A stretch of 64,000 nucleotides of DNA from Niabella sp. (GCA_017744715.1 JAGIAT010000006.1:1-64000), one strand, 5' to 3'. Counted from the stretch's first letter, positions 16,957-26,415 are shown. Notes: generated by a model not told the origin, from the sequence alone. Translations and numbers: made by a program.

Positions 16957-19788
16957 ATGCAAACCTTTTCCAGGCCTTCGCATTGTAGCCGGGCCATCTT
17001 ATTTGTAGTGTTATTTTTTTGTGCCCTGAACCTGCATGCGCAGAGCGCAATTTCGGGGAAACTTGTAGACTCAACTACCGGCAAACCCTTGTATATGGCC
17101 ACGGTTACGGTGTTTAATGCATCGGATACCTCTGTAGTCACGTACCGGTTAAGCGGGGAAGACGGCGTGTTTCGCATTCCCGGTCTTGCAATCGAACAGC
17201 CTTACCGGCTCATTGTTTCTTTTACAGGATACACCGTATACCGTAAAGAGTTCCGGCTATCTGCAGGATCGGGCTTTAACCTGGGAACGATTGCGTTGCT
17301 GCCGGATGCGAAGGACCTGGATGAAGTGCTGGTTGTTTCGGAACGGCCACCCATGGTGATCCGGAAAGATACCGTTGAGTTTAATGCCAATGCGTTTAAA
17401 ACCCTGCCCAATGCGCTGGTAGAGGACCTGCTGAAAAAACTTCCGGGTGTACAGGTAGACAAGCAGGGCAATATTATGGTAAATGGAAAACGGGTGAACC
17501 GGATCCTTGTAGACGGAAAGAATTTTTTTGGCAGCGATCCCAAAATGGCTTCCCGGAACCTGCCCTCCAATGTGATTGATAAGATACAGGTAACGGACGA
17601 CAAGGATGAATTGCTGGAAAACGGAGACGACAACCTGAACAATGTAGGGAAGGTGATCAATCTTACATTTAAAAAAGGTGTCAAAAAAGGTGTGTTTGGA
17701 AAGGCTTATGCCGGTGGTGGCGGCGGTATTAACGGAAGCCGGTATGAAGCGGGTGCCATTGCCAATATCTTCCGAGATACCTTACAGGTAAGTCTGCTTG
17801 GGTATAGCAATAATCTTAACCGGCCGGGTTTTGGCTGGAGCGACCTGATGCAGACGGGTGGTTTGCGGCGTAACCGCGATGTTTCGGGAGGGGGCAACAA
17901 CAGTAGTAACAACAGTAACTTCGGTTCAAATATTTCTATTAACGGTATCAACTTCGGGGGTATGTCGCGCCTGGGAGGTGTTACAGCCAGCAACGGTTTG
18001 GGCTTTAACCTGAATCATTCGCCCAATAAGAAAAAAGCCTTTTTCGCACAATACTACTTTGGGCAGGTGCATACGGATGTGGAAACGGATAACAATACCC
18101 GGATCTTTAACGGAGATACGGTCATTACCAACAACTCGCTTTATAATACAGTGCTCCGGGGTAATACACACACATTTGGTGTGGGGATGAATTTAAAACC
18201 GGATACGCTTACTACAATCACTGCTACAGCCAATTATATTATAGGAAATGAAAATAACCGGAGCCAGAACAGTCAAAGCGGTATCAGCAATATGCTGGGC
18301 GATCTGAATAATGGAACTGTGGACATCAACGGCGATACCCGCAATAATATCCTGAGAGAGAATTTTTCGCTGACCCGCTTATCGCGAATCAAAACCGGGC
18401 GCCGTATCTCTTTTGCGCAGGGAGTTGTATGGAACCGGAAGGCCGCGGATAGCTATACAGATGCGCTGATCCATTATATATATCCCCAGAAATTCGACAG
18501 TCTTACCAATCAGTTAAGAGCAGAGCGTATTCCTACCTGGTTTGCCTATGCCGGTATTAACTACCGCGAGCCACTGGGTAAGAAATGGTTTCTTCGTGCC
18601 GGAACGCGGTATGAGTATGAAAACCTGAAAAACAACGTAGCTACTTTTGATAAACAAGGTGCTTTATATGACCGCCGGAATAACGACCTGAGCAGTGAAT
18701 TCTTGCGCAACAGTAACAAATACCAGGTAAGCACGGGGCTGGAATTTAAACACAAGGGTCTGGCCATCACACCCGGCCTCCGCTATCAGTATCAGCAATT
18801 TGAAAACCGTATTTCCTATATCCCCGATCCGCTCATCCAGAAACAGAGCAACGTGTTGCCGCAACTGGAGATTACCTATAAAAAACTAACCGTAAACTTT
18901 TCACGCGATGTGCAGCTGCCGGATTATAATTATCTGATCCCCGTTCGCAATAATACCAATCCATATGTGGTAAACCTTGGCAATACGGCGCTTTTACCGG
19001 CGATCATGAACCTTGTTTCGGTGAATCTGAATACGTTTAATCCCAAAAACAACCTCAATGTATGGAGCTGGGGCGAGGCCTTTATTGCCAATAATGATGT
19101 GGTGCAAAGTATTACAGTAGACGAAAGCGGAATCCAGACCATACAGCCGGTAAATGCAAATGGAAGTAAACGGGTGGCCGCCAATTTCGGGCTCAACCAG
19201 GATATCAAATATAAGAACAGCTTTACCTTTTCCTGGAACGTGGGTACCTGGACGGAGTACCGGGTAAGCCCCTTCTTTTATAACCAGGCGGCCAGTACAC
19301 AACAGCGGCTGAACAGCAATATCTGGAGCAACCTGGGTTTTAACTGGGATGATAAACTGGAAATAAGGCCCGCCTATTCGTTTTCATATATGAGTGTAAA
19401 GAATACCAATCCCCGGTTTACGCCGGCCCGGAGCTTTGATCAAACGATGGGTACCGAGCTCGTGTTCCGGTATATAAAGCATGTGATCTTTGATACCGAG
19501 CTGCGTTACCTGAACAATAATGCCTTTGCAGATCCGCAATACCGGCGCATGTTTATGTGGAACGCGGGTGTAAATTTCACCTTTTTCAAAGATGAGCGTG
19601 CGGTATTACGGTTGTATGGCAATGACCTGCTGAACCAGACCCGTAATACAGACATCATTCCTTACCAGAATACCGTACGTACAACTTACAGCAATATACT
19701 GGGACAATATTTCCTGGCCACCTTTACCTATAACCTGCGCCCTGCCGGCGCTAAAAAGAAAGTAGGCGGCGGCTGGTCGCTGTGGTAG
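16957..19788 (+). CDS. TonB-dependent receptor-type outer-membrane protein with carboxypeptidase-like domain
   Basis: The 943-residue product has a signal peptide (LFVVLFFCALNLHAQS), a carboxypeptidase-regulatory-like Ig domain about residues 32-110 (SGKLVDSTTGKPLYMATV, YRLIVSFTGYTVY), a plug-like domain about 120-230 (LVEDLLKKLPGVQVDKQGN, VNRILVDGKNFFG) and a long 22-strand-type barrel to the end. No TonB box is obvious. It belongs to the group often annotated outer membrane beta-barrel protein rather than SusC, since no SusD follows. The substrate is unknown. Asn/Gly-rich loops (GGGNNSSNNSNFGSN) lie near residue 315. A strong terminator follows 5 bp after the stop. Confidence 0.85.
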   Translation: MQTFSRPSHCSRAILFVVLFFCALNLHAQSAISGKLVDSTTGKPLYMATVTVFNASDTSVVTYRLSGEDGVFRIPGLAIEQPYRLIVSFTGYTVYRKEFRLSAGSGFNLGTIALLPDAKDLDEVLVVSERPPMVIRKDTVEFNANAFKTLPNALVEDLLKKLPGVQVDKQGNIMVNGKRVNRILVDGKNFFGSDPKMASRNLPSNVIDKIQVTDDKDELLENGDDNLNNVGKVINLTFKKGVKKGVFGKAYAGGGGGINGSRYEAGAIANIFRDTLQVSLLGYSNNLNRPGFGWSDLMQTGGLRRNRDVSGGGNNSSNNSNFGSNISINGINFGGMSRLGGVTASNGLGFNLNHSPNKKKAFFAQYYFGQVHTDVETDNNTRIFNGDTVITNNSLYNTVLRGNTHTFGVGMNLKPDTLTTITATANYIIGNENNRSQNSQSGISNMLGDLNNGTVDINGDTRNNILRENFSLTRLSRIKTGRRISFAQGVVWNRKAADSYTDALIHYIYPQKFDSLTNQLRAERIPTWFAYAGINYREPLGKKWFLRAGTRYEYENLKNNVATFDKQGALYDRRNNDLSSEFLRNSNKYQVSTGLEFKHKGLAITPGLRYQYQQFENRISYIPDPLIQKQSNVLPQLEITYKKLTVNFSRDVQLPDYNYLIPVRNNTNPYVVNLGNTALLPAIMNLVSVNLNTFNPKNNLNVWSWGEAFIANNDVVQSITVDESGIQTIQPVNANGSKRVAANFGLNQDIKYKNSFTFSWNVGTWTEYRVSPFFYNQAASTQQRLNSNIWSNLGFNWDDKLEIRPAYSFSYMSVKNTNPRFTPARSFDQTMGTELVFRYIKHVIFDTELRYLNNNAFADPQYRRMFMWNAGVNFTFFKDERAVLRLYGNDLLNQTRNTDIIPYQNTVRTTYSNILGQYFLATFTYNLRPAGAKKKVGGGWSLW

Positions 19789-19793
19789 GGTTG

Positions 19794-19849
19794 CAGCATC
19801 AGCAAGAGGCTGCCTCAATAGAAGGCAGCCTCTTGCTGATGCTGTTTTT
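19794..19849. terminator. Terminator with a 22-bp perfect stem
   Basis: Positions 19794-19815 and 19823-19844 are exact reverse complements around a 7-nt loop. Five Ts follow on the + strand. It sits between convergent genes and ends the + strand barrel gene; the minus-strand gene stops 11 bp away and may share it. Confidence 0.88.
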
Positions 19850-19854
19850 AAATC

Positions 19855-20556
19855 TTATTTTATTTCAAAAACCGTATTTACGGTGAAGCTTAACTTGATC
19901 TTTTTAAAATCCAGGTCAGCGTCACCGCCAGACATATCTGCTGCTTCGGCCTTCATGGCATAGTTGCGGTATAGAACAGGCTGCATTGGGCTATCGCCGC
20001 CGTCCTGTATTTCCAGCACATTACCCAGTGTGCCGCCCAGGGCTTCCACCATATAAGTGGCTTTTTCTTTTGCCGCTTTCAGGGCTTTTACTTTCAGCTC
20101 TTTTTTCAGCTCCTCCATTTTTGAGTAGTCATAGCTTTGAATACCGGTGCTTTGAATGCCTTTGGAATCAACAGCACCCAGGATCTGATCCAGTTTATTC
20201 AGGTCGCTTACTTTTAAAAGATACTGACGGCTGGCCAGGAAATCCGGGTTCTTCTTCTTACCGGTGGTATTGGCCCAGCTGTTCAGGTTGCTGATGGTTA
20301 AATGCTCCTTCGAAAAGCCGGCTTTTTGTACAGCAGCAAACAACTGGTTCTCCAGTGTGGAAATATCGACTCTTTTTTTGCTGTTGCCGTTTTCAAAATA
20401 CTCTTTCAGAGAAATACTTACATAAATGATATCCGGTGTGATCTCTGTTTCAGCAGTACCACTTACGGTGATCTTTCTTCTCAGGTCAACCGTTTGTGCA
20501 CTTACCGTTCCAAAAGCAACCATTGATAATAATGCGAATGCGAATAATTTTTTCAT
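19855..20556 (-). CDS. SIMPL-domain (DUF541) periplasmic protein
   Basis: The 233-residue product has a Sec signal (MKKLFAFALLSMVAFGTVSAQ) and the SIMPL opening RRKITVSGTAETEITPDIIYVSI. LKVKALKAAKEKATYMVEALG, the conserved helix of the family, follows in the middle, and the protein ends KIKLSFTVNTVFEIK. Family members include the periplasmic YggE and BP26, linked to oxidative stress, but the biochemical role is not settled. ATG at 20556 begins the signal peptide; the nine residues upstream are not needed. It is monocistronic. Confidence 0.87.
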   Translation of the reverse strand: MKKLFAFALLSMVAFGTVSAQTVDLRRKITVSGTAETEITPDIIYVSISLKEYFENGNSKKRVDISTLENQLFAAVQKAGFSKEHLTISNLNSWANTTGKKKNPDFLASRQYLLKVSDLNKLDQILGAVDSKGIQSTGIQSYDYSKMEELKKELKVKALKAAKEKATYMVEALGGTLGNVLEIQDGGDSPMQPVLYRNYAMKAEAADMSGGDADLDFKKIKLSFTVNTVFEIK

Positions 20557-20686
20557 GTGTTTAAATTTTAATGAATCAATCAATGAATAAGGTTTTTAAT
20601 CATCTTAATGATGCAGCATGTTTTTGCGTTACACAAGGTGTTCTTTCCTTTAACGTTCTTTTTGCAACTAAGTTGATGCCGGTCAA

Positions 20687-21475
20687 TCAGAATTTTTCAA
20701 TAACGCCCAATCCGAATAATGCAAAATCATATTTTACCGGGTCATCCGGGTCCAGCATCCGCAACTGCTCCGACAATTCCAGGGCGGCCTGCCAGTCATT
20801 ATTGGGGCGATGCAGCAGGTTAAAGTGACGGGCCACCCGCGCCACATGCAGGTCCAGCGGGCACACCAGCTGTGCGGGTCGTATCTTTTTCCATAATCCA
20901 AAATCCACCCCTCTTTTATTGCTGCGTACCATCCAGCGCAAATACATGTTCAGCCGTTTGCAGGCAGATTTGCGTTCGGGTGTGGCAATATGTTTTTGCG
21001 TACGCACCGGGTAATGCGGAAAGATTTTACCATCAAAAAAAGACCGGCGGAAACCCGCAAGCGCCTTTTCCACGGTGGCATCTTCCGGTTCCAGGTGCCT
21101 GCTGAATGCGGTTTGCAGCGATCCCTGTTTTTGTACCTTATAATGATGCTGCAGAAAGTCGAGGAAATGGAACAGGTCGGTTGCATTAAACGTGCGGTGT
21201 ACAAAATTCACAAAAGGCTTCAGGTCGGATTCCTCAAAATGCATGACAAAATCATAGGGTGCCTGGTCCATTAACTGCAATAAACGCCTGCAGGAATTGA
21301 TGATGCTTTTCCGGTTACCCCAGGCAAGTATCGCAGCAAAGAAGCCGGCGATCTCAATATCCTGCGGAACCGTAAACAAATGCGGAATCGAGATGGGGTC
21401 GTCTGCAATAAAATCCGGCTGTTCGTAGGTATCTGCCTTTTTATTAAGAAAAGCGCTTAGTGATCTTTCAATCAT
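20687..21475 (-). CDS. TIGR02757-family protein
   Basis: The 262-residue product matches the conserved Bacteroidota/proteobacterial family TIGR02757. It shows PDFIADDPISIPHLF, EIAGFFAAILAWGNRKSIINSC, LNMYLRWMVRSNKRGVDFG and ARVARHFNLLHRPNNDWQ. The function is unknown. The composition and the conserved R/K-rich segment resemble HhH-GPD DNA glycosylase helices, which is a weak inference. Its start overlaps the stop of the Uma2 gene by 4 bp, so it is the last gene of a fic-uma2-TIGR02757 operon. Confidence 0.85.
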   Translation of the reverse strand: MIERSLSAFLNKKADTYEQPDFIADDPISIPHLFTVPQDIEIAGFFAAILAWGNRKSIINSCRRLLQLMDQAPYDFVMHFEESDLKPFVNFVHRTFNATDLFHFLDFLQHHYKVQKQGSLQTAFSRHLEPEDATVEKALAGFRRSFFDGKIFPHYPVRTQKHIATPERKSACKRLNMYLRWMVRSNKRGVDFGLWKKIRPAQLVCPLDLHVARVARHFNLLHRPNNDWQAALELSEQLRMLDPDDPVKYDFALFGLGVIEKF

Positions 21476-22095
21476 CGGGTATTAAAAATATCGCTCCATT
21501 TTATGAAAAAGCCGGGCAGTACGGATACCGGAATCGTTGTTTCTTCCGCATATACCGCCGTTTGAAGATATTTATGTTCGTCGGTTAATACAAATACGGT
21601 AACAGAGCGGTCTACGGGTTCAATGATCCAGTATTCCTTTACCCTCATTTCCTGGTAAAGATTGTATTTAAAGTTCCAGTCGCGTATGGCAGTTCCGCGG
21701 GATACCACTTCCACGATCAGGTCCGGAGCACCCACGCACCCGCGGTCATCGAGTTTTGAGGGATCACAGATCACGCTAATATCCGGTTGCACTACGGTAT
21801 AGGTTTTTTCATCCGTTGCCGCATCCGGCGAGGGAAAACGTACATCAAAGGGCGCCGGGTAAACCTCACAGGGCTTGTTCTTCAGGTATACACTGATTTC
21901 CCTGTAGATATCGCCAACAATCCGCTGGTGCTCGCGCCCGGGCGCCGGCGACATTTTTTGAAACAGCTTTCCCTTTATAAGTTCTACATATTCATCAAAC
22001 TGCCATTTCATGTAGTCTGCATAAGAGTAGCGTCTATCCGGGTCTAACTGACGGATATCCCTGATGATGCCTGGATTTAATTTCCCCCTGCCCAT
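21472..22095 (-). CDS. Uma2-family endonuclease-like protein
   Basis: The 207-residue product has the Uma2 (DUF820) PD-(D/E)XK-like fold. Visible segments are LIKGKLFQKMSPAPGREHQRIVG, VYPAPFDVRF, VVQPDISVICDPSKLDDRG and GAPDLIVEVVSRGTAIRD, in which the conserved P-D and E-V residues fit the restriction-endonuclease-like core. KEYWIIEPVDRSVTVF completes the fold. The family is widespread and mostly uncharacterised. The gene starts 21 bp after the Fic-like gene and overlaps the next one by 4 bp. Confidence 0.87.
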   Translation of the reverse strand: MGRGKLNPGIIRDIRQLDPDRRYSYADYMKWQFDEYVELIKGKLFQKMSPAPGREHQRIVGDIYREISVYLKNKPCEVYPAPFDVRFPSPDAATDEKTYTVVQPDISVICDPSKLDDRGCVGAPDLIVEVVSRGTAIRDWNFKYNLYQEMRVKEYWIIEPVDRSVTVFVLTDEHKYLQTAVYAEETTIPVSVLPGFFIKWSDIFNTR

Positions 22096-22116
22096 ACTGC
22101 TCCTGTTTATACAAAG

Positions 22117-23391
22117 TTACTGATTTAGTTTTTCCTGCAGTAACGTGTCAAAACCATCTCCTTTTACAAAGGCATATGTTTTCTTATTCAGATGATAAAA
22201 TTTCAGCCAACCGTTTTCGGTCAATGCGGTAAGGTCGGTACGTGCGGTTTCTTTTGACACACCGAAGCCGGACCGCAGTTCGCGTATGGTAACGATCTTT
22301 TCCGGCTCTTCCCTGATCCATTGAAGCGCTGTGGCCTGCCGGATGTTGAGTCCATCGATCTTTACAAAGGGGTTGCTGTCTTTTTCTTTATTGGTGCGTT
22401 GCAGGCTTTCTTTTAACGACCGGTCGGCCATGCGCAATGCCTGTATCGTAAAGTGAATGAAGTAACCCATGTCTGCATTGGCCTGCACCTGGAGGAACGA
22501 TTTCTGATATTGCGATTTTAGTTTAACAATAATATTGGAAACGGATGTATACGGTAGCGCCCAGTAGCCCTGCCGCAGCAGGTACCAGTACAGGAGCAGC
22601 CGGGACAAGCGCCCGTTGCCGTCTTTGAACGGACGGATATAGGTAACAAAATACGCGATCATGCAGGCTTTGATCACCGGGTGTATGTAGAATGGTTTTT
22701 TATCTTCATTTATAAAAGACTCCAGCCACTGCATCCAGGTTCCGATGGCTTTTGCGTCAACGGCCTTATACGCAGCGGCATCTTCTATAGTTGAAATATC
22801 ATATTTGTTATTGGTGCGGTACCGGCCGATGCCCTTAAGTTTGATGGTGTCTTTTGTAAGCAGCTGATGCAGCTCCAGCAGTTTTGCTGCTGTAACCGAT
22901 TCCTGCTCCCATTCTTTAACTTTCTGCAGGCACCTGTACATATTTACAATAACCTGTTCCGTGTTGTTGGCGGCGGGCTTCTTTTTTAACAACAGCTCCT
23001 TTACCATTTTTTTTGTAACAGGATACCCGGCCAGCTGAACCGATGCCATGGCCTCATCCATCGATGCATTGACCAGGTAACGGTGATCATTTTTCTGATC
23101 CATCACCGCTGCAATGTCTTTACCCCCGGCCAGGTGCACATCCAGGTCATGCAACACCGCTTCCATATCATTGGAAACAGACCAGGAGAAAACAGTATCA
23201 TAGATGACCAGGCTGCGGGTAAATCCCTGGTTTCGGGCCAGCATGGCAGCTTCCCATATTTCAGGATTGGAAAGGCTCTCTGGCTTCAGGGACATATGCT
23301 GTACTTTTTCCCAATCGAGGTAGCTGTTGTTAATCTGAAGGATGGTTTGCAATAGTGCTGTTTGTTCTGCTTCCGGTAATTCCCTGTTCAT
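22117..23391 (-). CDS. Fic-family protein lacking the catalytic His and the inhibitory Glu
   Basis: The 424-residue product has a Fic N-terminal helical region, a Fic core and a C-terminal winged helix-turn-helix (IREEPEKIVTIRELRSGFGVSKETART). The active loop reads YIRPFKDGNGRLSR. The family motif HPFxxGNGR has His here, but residue 253 is Arg (codon CGT at 22633-22635). The class II inhibitory motif (S/T)xxxE(G/N) appears as SVQLAG at 117-122, with Ala in place of Glu. The ATP-binding residues of the loop remain. AMP transfer by the usual mechanism is unlikely, so a regulatory or DNA-binding role is possible. No frameshift is seen. It is first in an operon with uma2 and TIGR02757. Confidence 0.9.
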   Translation of the reverse strand: MNRELPEAEQTALLQTILQINNSYLDWEKVQHMSLKPESLSNPEIWEAAMLARNQGFTRSLVIYDTVFSWSVSNDMEAVLHDLDVHLAGGKDIAAVMDQKNDHRYLVNASMDEAMASVQLAGYPVTKKMVKELLLKKKPAANNTEQVIVNMYRCLQKVKEWEQESVTAAKLLELHQLLTKDTIKLKGIGRYRTNNKYDISTIEDAAAYKAVDAKAIGTWMQWLESFINEDKKPFYIHPVIKACMIAYFVTYIRPFKDGNGRLSRLLLYWYLLRQGYWALPYTSVSNIIVKLKSQYQKSFLQVQANADMGYFIHFTIQALRMADRSLKESLQRTNKEKDSNPFVKIDGLNIRQATALQWIREEPEKIVTIRELRSGFGVSKETARTDLTALTENGWLKFYHLNKKTYAFVKGDGFDTLLQEKLNQ

Positions 23392-23594
23392 AAAATGATC
23401 TTTAATTGACCAATTGGCTGCAAGATAGTTGGTTTGCAGGAGAGAATATCAATTTTAGAGGATATGAAGAAAAATTAATGCGGAACCCAGATTCCTGGAA
23501 CGGGATTAAGAATTTAATGCCGTTACCGTTTTTTGTAGCCAGGCAAGGTGCTCCTGCTGTTGCTTCTTCGTTTGGTATCGCCTGATCGCAAACA

Positions 23595-23628
23595 TAAAAA
23601 AGACTGTATCAAAATGGTTGATACAGTC
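23595..23628 (-). terminator. Rho-independent terminator after the cystathionine gamma-synthase gene
   Basis: GACTGTATCA and TGATACAGTC form a perfect 10-bp stem with a 7-nt loop at 23602-23628. Read on the minus strand it is followed at once by six Ts. It lies 47 bp past the stop codon of the 23675-24814 gene. The remaining bases up to the Fic start hold no gene. Confidence 0.85.
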
Positions 23629-23674
23629 ATCAATAAATTTAATGTTTTAGCGGAACCCGGTTGCTCTTTGCCGG

Positions 23675-24814
23675 TTAACCAATGGCCTGACGCAGGTCTT
23701 CAATCAGATCATCAACATCTTCAATACCCACGCTCAGCCTTATCAGGGAATCGCTTAGGCCGTTCCTGATCCGTTCTTCACGGGGAATAGAGGCATGTGT
23801 CATGGTGGCCGGGTGGTTGATGAGCGATTCTACACCGCCCAGGCTCTCTGCCAGTGCAAACACTTTTGTGGAAGTAAGAACTTTTGTTGCCGCCTCCATG
23901 GAGTCATCTTTTAATTCAAAGCTCATCATCCCGCCAAAGTCGCGCATTTGTTTTTTTGCAACCGCATAACCCGGCTGGTCTTCAAAACCGCACCAGTAAA
24001 CTTTCTTTACCTTTTCATGTCCGGCCAGGAACGCGGCAATCTTCCGTCCGTTTTCACAATGACGCTGCAACCGCACGTGCAGGGTCTTGATACCGCGGAG
24101 CACGAGGAAACAATCCATGGGTCCCGGTACGGCTCCGCTGCTTTTCTGGATAAAGAATAAACGTTCCCGAAGCGCGTCGCTGTTAAACATCAATGTGCCC
24201 ATTACCACATCGCTGTGCCCGCCCAGGTATTTTGTGGCAGAGTGCATTACTATGTCGGCCCCCAGGTCCATGGGGTTTTGCAGGTAAGGGGAAGCAAAGG
24301 TATTGTCTACACAAAGCAGGGCGCCGGCTTTTTTTGCGATGGCAGCCACCGCAGCAATGTCGGTAATGTTCATCAGCGGGTTGGTAGGCGTTTCGATCCA
24401 TATCAGCTTTGTATGGCTGGTAACTGCACGCTCCACCTGCTCCGTTTGTGTGGTATCAATGTATATGAATTTAATGCCAAAGTCTTCCCAGATCTTTGAA
24501 AACAACCGGTACGTACCGCCATACATATCATTGGCGGCAATCACCTCATCTCCTGGTTTTAAGAGTTTGATCACGCTTTCGGTGGCGGCTACCCCGCTGC
24601 TGAAGGCCAGGCCATGTTGTGCATTTTCCAGCGCTGCCAGCGATTTTTCCAATGCCGTACGGGTAGGATTTCCTGCTCTCGAATAATCATAACCCTGGTG
24701 CTGGTTAGGACCGGATTGTACAAACGTGGACGTTTGAAAAATAGGGGTCATAATCGCTCCTGTGGAGGGGTCCGGTTCTACACCTGCGTGGATGATCTTT
24801 GTATTCAGCTTCAT
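23675..24814 (-). CDS. metB: Cystathionine gamma-synthase-type PLP enzyme
   Basis: The 379-residue product is a Cys/Met-metabolism PLP enzyme of the trans-sulfuration family. It shows YDYSRAGNPTRTALE, the PLP-stacking YGGTYRLF, DNTFASPYLQ, the Schiff-base lysine in HSATKYLGGHSDV and the tail ESLINHPATMTHASIP, with RLSVGIED near the end. Gamma-synthase and gamma-lyase cannot be separated safely by eye; the symbol reflects the more common annotation. ATG at 24814 is chosen because an exact -7 element lies 20 nt upstream, whereas the longer frame to 24865 would start above it. No SAM riboswitch was recognised upstream. Confidence 0.88.
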   Translation of the reverse strand: MKLNTKIIHAGVEPDPSTGAIMTPIFQTSTFVQSGPNQHQGYDYSRAGNPTRTALEKSLAALENAQHGLAFSSGVAATESVIKLLKPGDEVIAANDMYGGTYRLFSKIWEDFGIKFIYIDTTQTEQVERAVTSHTKLIWIETPTNPLMNITDIAAVAAIAKKAGALLCVDNTFASPYLQNPMDLGADIVMHSATKYLGGHSDVVMGTLMFNSDALRERLFFIQKSSGAVPGPMDCFLVLRGIKTLHVRLQRHCENGRKIAAFLAGHEKVKKVYWCGFEDQPGYAVAKKQMRDFGGMMSFELKDDSMEAATKVLTSTKVFALAESLGGVESLINHPATMTHASIPREERIRNGLSDSLIRLSVGIEDVDDLIEDLRQAIG

Positions 24815-24834
24815 AGTTGATCTTTTATGGGGCA

Positions 24835-24842
24835 CAAAGGTA
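24835..24842 (-). promoter_or_regulatory. -7 promoter element for metB
   Basis: TACCTTTG on the minus strand matches TAnnTTTG exactly and ends 20 nt before the ATG at 24814, giving a leader of roughly 15 nt. The short leader leaves no room for a riboswitch. Confidence 0.55.
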
Positions 24843-25130
24843 GGCATTGCAGCGGGTGAAACCATATGCGGGTGCTCCGGCCCCCGGGTTTAAACTACGG
24901 AACGTTCGTAAATGGGCGTCCCGTCTAATTAAGAAAGACTTAACATTTTTTTTATGTACCAGCTGTAACATCTGGCCAACTATTGCGATTTATATATAGA
25001 AACGCGTTTTAATGATTCCGGAAGGGATCGAAAAAGTAAAAGAATGAATTACGGGCACGAGAAAATTGGAGGTTTTACCCGGAGAAATCCGCCATTCACC
25101 CCGTTTCTTTGGTATTCTGCCACATACTGC
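24843..25130. other. Intergenic region between divergent genes
   Basis: I see no gene here. A 61-codon minus frame at 24990-25175 has no support. Bases from about 25080 to 25160 resemble the region upstream of the paralogous gene at 26416 (shared words around GCCATTCACCCC and CTGCTTG), so this part was copied with the gene. Confidence 0.5.
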
Positions 25131-25161
25131 TTGCAGATGGTGCAACCCGAAACTATTTTTG
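25131..25161 (+). promoter_or_regulatory. Promoter of the first PepSY-like gene
   Basis: TTG at 25131-25133, a 20-nt spacer and TATTTTTG at 25154-25161 match both Bacteroidota promoter elements. The leader before the ATG at 25220 is about 55 nt, longer than most in this window. Confidence 0.7.
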
Positions 25162-25219
25162 ACTAAACAAACCAATAAAAGAACTTAAACCACCTCCAAG
25201 AGGTATAAAACTTTTAAAA

Positions 25220-25669
25220 ATGAAACTCTTTATTCTTACTGCCGCGCTTTCCCTGGGTTTAAACGCAATGGCCGCTGTTACGGTAAATCCAACTGTAAAT
25301 GACAAAGTATTAAAAACATTTAAAGAAGTATTCTCCAATGCCCGCGATGTACAGTGGAGCACCACAGCAGAATACAACGAAGCCAGTTTCCGTTCGGGCT
25401 CTGTGTCTACCCGCGCGGTGATCGACAATAACGGTGCCCTGATCCGTACCATCCGTTACTATAAAGAAAATAACCTGCCTTCAAATATTCTTTACAAGAT
25501 CAAAAAGAAATACGATGGAAAGGAAATATATGGTGTTACCGAAGTAACCAACAGCGATGGAACCAATTATCATATTGTGCTGCGGGATAGCCGGAACATC
25601 TATAGTGTTACTGCCGACAATAACGGAGGCGTTATGCAAACGGCGAAATATAAGAGGGGCGATATTTAA
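25220..25669 (+). CDS. Secreted PepSY-like (DUF2874-type) protein, copy 1
   Basis: The 149-residue product has a signal peptide (MKLFILTAALSLGLNAMAAV). A small domain follows in which FKEVFSNARDVQWSTTAEYNEASF is the hallmark opening of beta-lactamase-inhibitor-like PepSY proteins common in Bacteroidota. It continues with IRTIRYYKENNLPSNILYKIKKKY and ends in beta strands (YHIVLRDSRNIYSVTADNNG). These proteins are thought to bind peptides or inhibit proteases, but this is not established. It is paralogous over its whole length to the gene at 26416, and the promoter is duplicated too. Confidence 0.8.
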   Translation: MKLFILTAALSLGLNAMAAVTVNPTVNDKVLKTFKEVFSNARDVQWSTTAEYNEASFRSGSVSTRAVIDNNGALIRTIRYYKENNLPSNILYKIKKKYDGKEIYGVTEVTNSDGTNYHIVLRDSRNIYSVTADNNGGVMQTAKYKRGDI

Positions 25670-26318
25670 TCCCTCTTCCAGCTTTAACATTTCTCATGTA
25701 TAATACGGAGTGGAACATTCTTGTTCTCTCCCTTTTTTTTATATAGAGGCTCCCGTTTGCGGCATTTTTTCAACGTTTACGAATAGCGCTTCCGGCTTGG
25801 AAAAACCGGTAATGCTCATCCAGGCTTCATCTTCAGGATGTTTGTTTCTGCCTGCAACCGCTTTGCCCCGCGCGGGATGTGATCTGGTTGTTACCGCATT
25901 GATATTTTTAGCGCCTGTAATGCAGCATGCGAGCCGGAGCCTTTGAGCACTTCAACTTAAATGAAACCGGCTATGCGCGTTATATCCTTTTTGCACAGGA
26001 GATGCCTGCAGCCCTTGTTGCGCCAGGGTGTTACTGTATATGTAAGAATGCGCCGGCAACAACCCCGGGGTTCATGATGGTACTGTTGAGGATCTTTACC
26101 GGTGGGGGTACCATTGAAAATAGATCCGACACCAGGAGCAATAAATGCCTTCTTCATTGAATGCAAACAACAGGTATTTGTTACTCCTGTATAACCGGTA
26201 GCTGAACTTACATTTATATAGTATTGCTGATAAGTCGCCGGTAAAATTTCCGGAAGGTTTTTCATCCGCAAAAAACAGCCGTTCACCCCCTTTTCTTTTA
26301 CCATCAGCCGTAAGCTGC
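25670..26318. other. Spacer between the two PepSY-like paralogues
   Basis: About 650 bp without a supported gene. Frames at 25710-25946, 25927-26160 and 25957-26304 lack motifs, promoter elements and plausible composition. No terminator is clear after the first paralogue. The last 100 bp resemble the upstream region of copy 1. Confidence 0.5.
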
Positions 26319-26350
26319 TTGACCCGGGGCAGGGTTTGACGCTATTTTTG
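26319..26350 (+). promoter_or_regulatory. Promoter of the second PepSY-like gene
   Basis: TTG at 26319-26321, a 21-nt spacer and TATTTTTG at 26343-26350 reproduce the arrangement ahead of copy 1, with a similar leader of about 60 nt before the ATG at 26416. Confidence 0.68.
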
Positions 26351-26415
26351 TTTCAACAAAGCAATTAAAAAACAATAGAAACTTAAACCGCCAAACCGGC
26401 ATAAAACTAAAAAAA

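Noticed and set aside
24815..24865. SAM riboswitch ahead of metB
   Set aside because: The predicted leader is only about 15 nt because the -7 element lies 20 nt before the ATG, and no aptamer-like sequence is visible.
25710..26304. Frames between the PepSY-like paralogues
   Set aside because: They are short and Cys/His-rich, without start context or promoter elements.
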